Below, in pieces: positions 57,008-64,000 of a DNA stretch of 64,000 nucleotides (positions are counted from its first letter, which is position 1; each line of letters begins with the position of its first letter). The notes under the pieces were generated by a model. It did not search any database, was not told the origin of the DNA, and worked only from the letters and a program-made list of their open reading frames with translations. This stretch comes from Rhodocollybia butyracea (taxonomy: Eukaryota; Basidiomycota; Agaricomycetes; Agaricales; Omphalotaceae): assembly GCA_015501585.1 (NCBI GenBank), contig JADNRY010000263.1, forward strand, positions 1 to 64,000, read 5' to 3'. The translations under genes and the position numbers were made by a program.

Positions 57008-58513
57008 ATGGACGGCCGTGGTAACCCTAACCGCTCACCAAACCGGTGGCAATATCAATCAAGTGGCGCCCCTACTGGAAGTAACACGGGATATCCCAAC
57101 CCGGCTGGAGCACCGAATGCCCTCGGGAACGGTCAACAGCAACCTTATCCTCAGGCTGGTGCTGGTCGAGGCGCCCCAGGTCATGGTCAGTCTACTCAGA
57201 AATTCCCTACTATATTTCTCTCATTGAAACTACGCAGGATATAATCCAAGTGGCGCGCCTACTGGAAGTAACACAGGATTTTTCAACCCGGCTGGAGCAC
57301 CGAGTGCCCCCTGGGCTACGACGGCTTACGGCCAACAACCATCTTATACTGGTGCTGGTCGAGGCGCCCCAGGTCATGGTCAGTCTACTCAGAATTTCTC
57401 TACTATATTTCCCTCATCGAAACTACACAGGATATAATCCAAGTGGCGCCCCTACCGGAAGTAACACGGGATATCCCAACTCGGCTGCTCCTACGACTCC
57501 CGGCCAACAACCGCCTTATACTGGTGGAGGCGCCCAAGGTCAATCTACTCAGAATTTTCCTATTATATTTCCCTCATCGAGACTATACAGACTCTGCTCC
57601 TCCTTTTAATCTACCTCAGGTTCGGTGGCCTAGCCACGCCCAGCATCAAGGGAACTCTCAACAACACACAAACCGTGTCCCCGCTGGTGCAGCAGGCTGG
57701 GCGATAGAACGGAGGGTGAGTAGTCGAAACTACCTATTGTTAGTGCCACATCTCATTGTTCTATGACATCTTTCCTGTCTCAAGATATTTGGAGAGCTGG
57801 CGATAGCCCTCGTGACTTCGGAGGCCGCCCCACTACTAGTAGTAAGTCAAACAGGTTTCTCTGATTTATTTATCTGATGTGAGCGTTCAGACGCTGCTTA
57901 TAACCCTCAAAGATACTATGGTGGCACAACAAATGCAGGAGCTCAACCTTTCGGTGCTGCAACACCAGCTCAAGGCTATGGTGTCGATATACCCGCGTCT
58001 CGTCATGCAGAACCATATCATAGTAACCAGGCTCTGCGCGAAGCGGGAGGGCATATTCCCCCACATGTACGGTCAAACGCCGCTGCTAACCCGAACGCGT
58101 ACCCCGTTGGACACCAGAGTCCTCGTTCGGACGCCCGTTCGACGGGATCTGACCCGAATATGTACCCTGTTGGGCACCTTAGTCTAGGCTCCGCTCACTC
58201 TAGCGCAAGCGTTGAGCACTCTGGTTCCGCTCACTCTAGCGCAAGCGTTGAGCACTCTGGTTCCACCCACTCTAGCGCAAGCGTTGAGCACTCTGGCTCC
58301 GGTCAACTCAGCGCAAGTGTTGCGGCCTCTGGATCAAAGCCTCTTTCCGACGGGTTTTATTATTGCCCGAACTGCGGACTTCCTCGTATGGTAAGTGATA
58401 GAAACAAACATATTTGTGACCCAAAGAAGGATAGCGACAATAGTAAAGACAAAGGTGGAGGCAATAAAGGTGGAGGCAATAGCTCTAAAGGAAAAGGGAA
58501 ACAGAAAGCGTAG
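57008..58513 (+). CDS. Gly/Pro/Gln/Ser-rich repeat protein with C-terminal zinc-finger-like motif
   Basis: Exons 57008-57185, 57238-57378, 57431-57538, 57591-57715, one near 57786-57842, and a last exon from about 57890 to TAG 58513. Exons 1-3 are tandem duplicates (SGAPTGSNTGYPN repeats), separated by near-identical 52-nt introns that start with the unusual donor GTCAGT or GTCAAT. The last exon has a 36-bp repeat (GSAHSSASVEHS, about three times) and ends with YYCPNCGLPRMVSDRNKHIC, a C-x2-C...H-x2-C zinc-binding pattern, then a Lys/Gly-rich tail. The frame at the exon 4/5 junction is one base off compared with unit 2, so that junction may be mis-read or damaged. The intrinsically disordered protein plus zinc motif suggests nucleic-acid or condensate functions, unproven. 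Confidence 0.6.
58185..58320 (+). repeat. 36-bp coding tandem repeat
   Basis: About three and a half copies of a 36-bp unit (CACTCTAGCGCAAGCGTTGA core) encode HSSASVEHSGS-type repeats in frame inside the zinc-motif protein. Confidence 0.8.
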
Positions 58514-58923
58514 TAAGGCGTAGTACCAAATGTATAGGCGTGGTCACTGAAATGGTGTCAGGCTAGCCGGTTATGTAAATAAACTTCTCTTCTCAAACGC
58601 ATAACTAGCTCAATGAATGAAATATTTCTCCTGTTATTTATCATGAAAGCCCAGCGCAAGCCTCCGAGTGAGTAGCAAAGTACGTATAGTAGTATTATAC
58701 TTGGGGAGGGTACCACAAGGGACCAGCCGGTACGCCAGGCTCTAAGAGAGAAACTGAGGGAGCTCAGACGAGACGCATCCGAGCGTCGGAAGAGGAAATT
58801 TAAAGAAGCAACGCCCACGACGTGACAATAGTAGTCCACGATAGTCCACGATACGCCCACGATACGCCACACGGGCATAAGTACCTTTATCTTCTCACGC
58901 CTTCCCTGAAACCTAGCACTGTG
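58514..58923. other. Spacer
   Basis: Short repeats only (TAGTCCACGATAGTCCACGATA near 58832-58853 and CCACGATACGCC). No gene supported. Confidence 0.4.
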
Positions 58924-59855
58924 ATGGAGTCGACACCACCAGCTCCAATCGTCCGTAGCCGGTCTGCCCCTCCATTTTCATATCGCGATATCGACCGAGA
59001 CTGGGAGCTCAGAGAAGGCATAGAATTCGAAGATCTGTATATGGATTCCGCCGATCTGGCCGAATTTTCGTCTGTCAACAAGGTTCGAAACTTTCATACC
59101 AGGTCAATATACTTCGTCGACGACGACAAGGTCCTAAAATTGTTCTCCTACCTCGTTGACGTCTCAGCCATAGCTGCGAACATGGACCTCGCTAGAACCA
59201 GGCTTCCGTACCTCGTGTGTTGCGCTACGGACGATCAGGAACTGTTCGTACATCTTAATGCAGAAGATTCCATACCCTAATCTCTCAGTCGCAATGAAGA
59301 GCTGGGAATTAAATACATGCCATGGGAAATCACAGCAATGGTGGACACATTGTCCGTGAATTGGCTAGTCTTGGGCTAAGCCATAACGACCTTGCGCCCA
59401 GAAATATCCTTGTCGATACTAGCAAGAGGCATATAATTGGGATAGTTGACTGGGACTCCTGTACACCACGCTATGCTGGTGCTGAATATGCGATGAGGAT
59501 CAGGGATTATCGCATTTTAGGGACCTTCATGAAAACGATATGGATTGGCATCATATCTTTCTGCGGTATTCTTTCGACCGTACTGGCGAAGAAATATTCA
59601 TCGACTGCAGTAGATGGAACCCAAAGGTGTTTCTGCATTGGCCGCTTGTGAAAACTCAAGCCTCTCAAGTGGTCCAGTCTCCCGTCATTGATCCCCGTAA
59701 TCAGTCGTTCTCAGTAAGTGTACTTGGCTTCTGGACAATTCGTGGTACTTATTTCCTAATATCTAGCGACAGAAATCTCATCCGGTGGGAGGGAGGGAGT
59801 AGTAAAGCCCACCAAGAGAGTTGTGCGGTGCTCAATCTGTGGCGCTCTTGGTAGT
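58924..59855 (+). pseudogene. Aminoglycoside phosphotransferase/choline kinase-like (APH) pseudogene
   Basis: The first exon (58924-59280) encodes an N-terminal lobe-like sequence (MESTPPAPIVRSRS ... RTRLPYLVCC) and ends in a stop. Downstream, in other frames, are the diagnostic APH motifs GLSHNDLAPRNILVD (catalytic Asp and Asn) and GIVDWDS (the metal-binding Asp). One base further out of frame is HENDMDWHHIFLRYSFDRTG. At least two shifts and a stop, plus a missing central segment, make it non-functional. It lies between the two units of the tandem duplication and has only one copy. Confidence 0.65.
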
Positions 59856-60306
59856 TGAGAGTATTGCTTTGTATAAAATTTCCTCTCAATCAATACCTCG
59901 ATGTTGAACCCATAAAGACATGCTAATCCTTGTACTCGTCCGACATTTTCCCGTCGAGACGACTCAGATACGACGACTCCATTGAAGTTGAAGATCGGAC
60001 TTGAATGTGGTTTTGCACCATATATTTTGCAACATGCACTCGACTGCAAGGGTAAGAAATATATGGCTCGCTATTTAGAAAAATATCGATTGTGGCGAAT
60101 TCACAACTTTTTCCGCTTGATGTGCCGGAATGACGTCATCGGACTGTGTTCTTTTTCTTCTTTCCATCATTGACCTCGAACGATTCGAGGTCCAAAAACT
60201 CCCAGTGCTTATATACGCCGGCTCAGACGATGCCCAGCACGAAGAGACTCACTGAAAGTTAAGGATGAAGTTATCTTCCCTAGGCAGAAACTCCAAAAAC
60301 GAGGAG
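59856..60306. other. Spacer before duplication unit 2
   Basis: Unit 2 homology starts around 60160 (TGACCTCGAACGAT...GAGGTCCAAA). No gene. Confidence 0.4.
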
Positions 60307-60950
60307 ATGCAGCAGAAGAAGAACAACGGTCGACCAGCTTGACTCAGACTCCCCGCCAAACAACACCGTAAACTTACCTCATAAAGTTTGAATTTACGGT
60401 CAGCAGAACTCTTCCAAAGGGCCGCACCGTCCAACACTTGGAATTTCCGAAAACATGCTCAAAGCTATCTTGAATTCGTGTCAGCATGTTGGTACACTCT
60501 CTTCGATTGCCTGGGCATCTGGAATGCTGTATCTGTACGTGTGTGATATCGTACTTTTATCCTACCTACTTAATTCTCTTTCAGCAGGAAGGAAAAGACA
60601 ACATGGATCGACTGTCTCTACACTGAAGAAACACCTGGAGCAACCGATAAAGTACGTTATCTTTCCTTCCCCATTCGTGTTCTTAGGACGTTTTGTGCGT
60701 GTAGAACATTCCGCGGTGTTCAATCCTTTATTAAACCTTATGCGCCGACCTTTCCCATTTCTTCAACATCTGATTCGAAAATAGTCATAGATTATCAGAC
60801 AAATATGAGGCATACGTTAGATGTGTTTTCGGTGAGTTTGTACTCGAATTTGTACCCTAAATGTATTGCTCACCGCGAACCGATTTATTCTAGCTTCAAT
60901 CGATCTCAATTTCAGATTCCTTCTCAAGCCCTGTCGACGACGATGACATA
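60307..60950 (+). pseudogene. HeLo/MLKL-like adaptor, decayed second copy
   Basis: The start MQQKKNNGRPA is followed at once by a TGA where copy 1 has Trp. Parts of the first helix (SSAQLVPSQ) are missing. GTLSSIAWASGMLY and the following intron are recognisable, the second exon is shortened (the QLACLIVSLVH helix is lost), and a stop (AAATAG) replaces Met in the SKSDSKMV helix. Clearly non-functional. Confidence 0.7.
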
Positions 60951-61494
60951 GATTGCGGTACCACCTCCGCAGTACCTTGCTGCATGCTCCCTCCTCTCAC
61001 TCAGTCCGATATCATCAACTCATTATCCTTCCGCTTTTGCACTCCGTTCTCTGCTTTTTTCTTCTCCTCGCTTGTCCTAATCTGTCGTTCACTTCGGGGA
61101 GTTAGACTCTCCAATGCTCTTCCAATCCCCAAAGCCTTGTCGAGCGGTGTTTTCTGCCTCTGTCTACCTCAGCTGATCTTTAATTTGCCTGAGCTGTGTA
61201 TGCTGTGGCCCATGTACCACAACAGCATTGTGATGCTAAACGAGAATCCCTGTGCTTGTTAGAAGGTTTAGGCCACGCTTTCGGGAGGATATGTTGGAAT
61301 TGAGTTCACTGGAATTGAGGTGAGTGAACACTACTGTGTTGGCTAGTAGACCTAGAAAGCTGAATGGTACGTCCATCAGGTGTCACCTACCTAGACGACA
61401 GTCTTTATTGCGTCGATATGAACGTTGACGCCTTAACATTGATAAACGGTTACATTCAAATACATCGATCTGATTGATACGGTATCAGCATACA
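60951..61494. other. Spacer in unit 2
   Basis: Homologous to 54400-55430, including the GGTACGTCCATCAGGTGTCA segment. No gene supported. Confidence 0.4.
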
Positions 61495-61860
61495 ATGCGG
61501 AAGAACCAAAGTCGGCCGTTTATCTTGTAAGCCCAAATGCCCTGGCCAACGATTCTTATGGAGAATTCGAGGGTATCCGATGCCTTTCATTTCGCTCAGT
61601 CATTGAGCAAGGTAATAGAACACTTGTGCGACTGCAAGAATCGGATTATCTTGGAGCCCAAGGGAGATACTCAGATCCTTTTATCTCCTCAGCCGCACTA
61701 TGACTTCCTCCCAGTGATGTACCAAGAGTTCCCGAGACGTGTTTACTTTGGGTCTCGTTCTGTGGGCTTCAGCAGAGCAAATCAAGAATTCGACGGCACA
61801 GTCAATTTTGTTGCATCTCTTCTCCTTTACTACACTGGCGTGACATCGTGAACTTGTCAA
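61495..61860 (+). pseudogene. Kinase-lobe remnant (unit 2)
   Basis: Contains FHFAQSLSKVIEHLCDCKN, a likely helix before the catalytic loop, then NRIILEPKGDTQILLS, which looks like a degenerate catalytic loop (I-x-H-G-D-L-K-x-x-N-I-L-L-S) with catalytic residues lost. One base shifted is RDVFTLGLVLWASAEQ, the counterpart of the unit 1 subdomain IX. It retains more of the kinase than unit 1, supporting an ancestral adaptor-kinase fusion. Confidence 0.5.
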
Positions 61861-63067
61861 GACATCTTGACATTTGACATTACATTTTCTAACCTGCGAT
61901 GAATCGTAGCGTTAAACCAATCTATGTTAGGAATCTGGGTCTGCTAACGCTAGAGCTGCGCCTTGCTCATTACATTTCTGAAGACTCACATTTTCACGAA
62001 TTACTGTGTCAGCGTGCCATGAAAGTACACTGGTACTTTCTATGGTTTTCTTTTGACTGTAAGTACAGGTCAATCGAGTTGCAGGGGTCGGCAGCAGCAC
62101 CCGAAACGTATTCGTACCGGCAAATCAACGGTCCTTAGCAGGAATTGTGAACGCCACCTCTAACCAGAACGCTGGTGCGAGTTTACCAGTAAGAGACAAA
62201 TGTGTTCAACGCCACAGCAATCCAGTTTTGACTCAATCCCGTGAGAGTGCTTCTTCGCTCGCAGCACCGAGTATTTCCTGGATGTTTTTGCCTGAGGGTC
62301 CCATCTCCGAGGTCAGTACTCATCAAGAACTTCAATTGGATGCGAAATGATCGTTGACCCCACTTTCGAGTCAACAGTGTTTGAAATGGTATGCTTCTTT
62401 GATTGATATTTTACACCCGCCGTCTTACTGAAATAGGCTATTTGGGCTTTGTACTGTACCGCCTTGAGCTCCATCACAACATTGATTAAACGTGAGGCAT
62501 TACACTGGGAATTCAACGTTGCAGCTATCCAGCCATCGTCTAGATGTTCGACAGACCAGGACACGAAATACTCTCCATGCTTGTGTATCTTGTATGGCGG
62601 CCAAATCCGATTGCGAATCTGGGAGAGAACCGTAAGAACGAAATGCGTAATTCAAGCTTTGATCCATTTTTGGCTAATCAAGTCAGGACCCACAATCGAT
62701 TACAAGGCGAGAAGCGTGCATCTCTTTAAACTAATTCGTTGAAATCGATTGTTTTATGTGCCGTATCAGGCGAATTTAGGACACGCTTGTAACATCCACC
62801 AGACCCAGTGATGCAATTTCCTCAGTCCGTACTCCGACAGAATTTATTCTGCAGCACATGTCGAATGTTGACTCATTCTGCGTAGCAGACGAAGCCTCTG
62901 TTCCTAAAATGGATTAGTTTTTTCGACCTCGCTTTATGAAATATGAAGATTTTAAGAAAAATAGTCACTGGCGGAGTTTTGATTCTCGAGAGGTATAAAA
63001 GTCGTAGTTCAGAAAACAAATTCTCCAGCTCGATAGCTGTGACTGCCTTCTACTTCTTCGCACTCAA
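61861..63067. promoter_or_regulatory. Conserved non-coding and promoter region, unit 2
   Basis: Counterpart of 55895-57007, with TATA box at 62992-63001 upstream of ATG 63068. High identity without a common open frame. Confidence 0.5.
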
Positions 63068-64000
63068 ATGGACGGCCGTGGTTACCCTAACCGCTCACCC
63101 AACTGGGGACGGCGACATCAATCAAGTGGGGCCCCTCCTGGTAGTAACACGGGGTATAATCCAAGTGGCGCCCCTACTGGAAGCAACACGGGATATCCCA
63201 ACTTGGCTGGGGCACCGCATGTCCCGAGCAATCCGACGGCTCACAGTCAACAACAAACTTATACTGGTGCTGGGAGAGGCGCTTCAGGTCATGGTCAGTC
63301 TACTCATAATTTCCCTACCATATCCCCCTCATTGAAACTACACAGGATATAATCCAAGTGGCGCCCCACTGGAAGTAACACGGGATATCCCAACCCGGCT
63401 CACGGCCAACAACCATCTTATACTGGTGCTGGCGGTGGCGCCCCAGGTCATGGTCAGTCTAATTAGAATTTCCCTACTATATTTCCCTCATCGAAACTAC
63501 ACAGGACATAATCCAAGTGGCGCCCCTACTGGAAGTAACACGGGATATCCCAACTCGGCTGCTCCCACCGCTTACGGCCAACCACCTTATACTGGTGGAG
63601 GCGCCCAGGGTCAGTCTCCTCAGAATTTTCCGAATATACTTCCCTCACCGAGACTATACAGCCTTTGCTCCTCCTTTTAATCTACCTCAGGTTCGGTGGC
63701 CTAGCCACGGCCAGCATCAAGGGAACTCTCAGCAACACGGAAGCCGTGTCCCCGCTGGTACAGGAACCACACTCTTGGGCGATAGAACAGAAAGTGAGTA
63801 CTATAGAAACTACTTATTGTTAGTGCCACATCTCATTATGCTATGACATCTTTCCTGTCTCAAGATATTTGGAGAGCTGGCGATAGCCCTCATGACTTCG
63901 GAGGCCGCCCCACTACTAGTAGTAAGTCAAACAGGTTTCTCTGATTTACTTATCTGATGTGAGCGTTCAGACGCTGCTTATAACCCTCAAAGATACTATG
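63068..64000 (+). CDS. Gly/Pro-rich repeat protein, second copy, cut by window end
   Basis: ATG 63068 (MDGRGYPNRSPNWG...). Exon 1 has an extra SGAPTGSNTGY repeat relative to unit 1. The GTCAGT-type donors and near-identical introns are conserved. In exon 2 one base is missing after GGCGCCCC (about 63360-63366), which shifts the SGAPTGSNTG repeat out of frame. The exon 4/5 junction is in frame here (DRTE, then NIWRAGDSPRDFGG), unlike unit 1. The last exon has only just begun at 64000. It could be a gene with an indel or an early pseudogene. Confidence 0.55.

Larger units (their letters stand above)
53420..58080 (+). repeat. Tandem segmental duplication, unit 1
   Basis: Colinear with 60160-64000: adaptor gene, kinase-lobe remnant, a conserved non-coding stretch (56290-56690 against 62345-62745) and the Gly/Pro-rich gene. 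The offset falls from about 6.67 kb to 6.07 kb, because unit 2 has lost about 0.6 kb in the adaptor gene and nearby. Confidence 0.85.
60160..64000 (+). repeat. Tandem segmental duplication, unit 2 (cut by window end)
   Basis: Second unit, colinear with 53420-58080 and generally more decayed. Confidence 0.85.

Overview
The window looks like nuclear DNA of a mushroom-forming basidiomycete (Agaricomycetes). The evidence is introns of about 50 nt with GT..AG ends, a DIRS-like tyrosine-recombinase retrotransposon, a Ty3/gypsy element, a hAT-type element, tyrosine-kinase-like (TKL) kinases with an HGD catalytic loop, a fungal trypsin-like protease of a type I associate with agarics, and a HeLo/MLKL-N-terminal-like adaptor protein. 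No rRNA, CRISPR or bacterial features were seen. All functional names come from motif reading; no database search was possible.

Layout. 1-0.5 kb: cut-off minus-strand member of a small secreted protein (SSP) family. 1.3-3.6 kb: multi-exon aldehyde dehydrogenase with two frame breaks. 3.9-6.6 kb: region flanked by inverted arms, with a hAT-type element nested in it (8-bp target duplication, decayed hATC segment). 7.1 kb: tRNA-Lys(UUU) with a 7-nt intron. 7.9-9.8 kb: a hypothetical gene and a duplicated-module cysteine-rich secreted protein. 12.8-15.1 kb: TKL kinase with an R3H-like C-terminus (copy A). 16.3-18.2 kb: trypsin-like protease with a fused N-terminal duplication. 20.3-22.8 kb: two SSP genes. 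24.4-34.6 kb: DIRS-like element (minus strand), then a truncated gypsy element (plus strand). 35.9-41.8 kb: kinase copies B (broken) and C (intact). 44.2-51.3 kb: four more SSP copies, with a 901-bp terminal-inverted-repeat transposon in one spacer. 52.3-53.2 kb: charged, probably nucleolar protein. 53.6-64 kb: a tandem duplication of about 6 kb carrying a HeLo/MLKL-like adaptor, a kinase-lobe remnant and a Gly/Pro-rich repeat protein with a zinc-finger-like tail; a decayed APH-like kinase lies between the copies.

How the genes relate. This is a transposon-rich accessory region growing by segmental duplication. The kinase and SSP families occur on both sides of the transposon block, and spacer sequence upstream of the first SSP gene recurs upstream of the second SSP cluster. 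Many copies carry single-base frame breaks, several in homopolymers. Either the region is decaying quickly or the assembly has indel errors. The most unusual items are the kinase/R3H-like fusion with a 21-24 nt micro-exon, the SSP array with near-identical introns, and the cysteine-rich gene whose two long introns each hold a conserved internal splice-like site.
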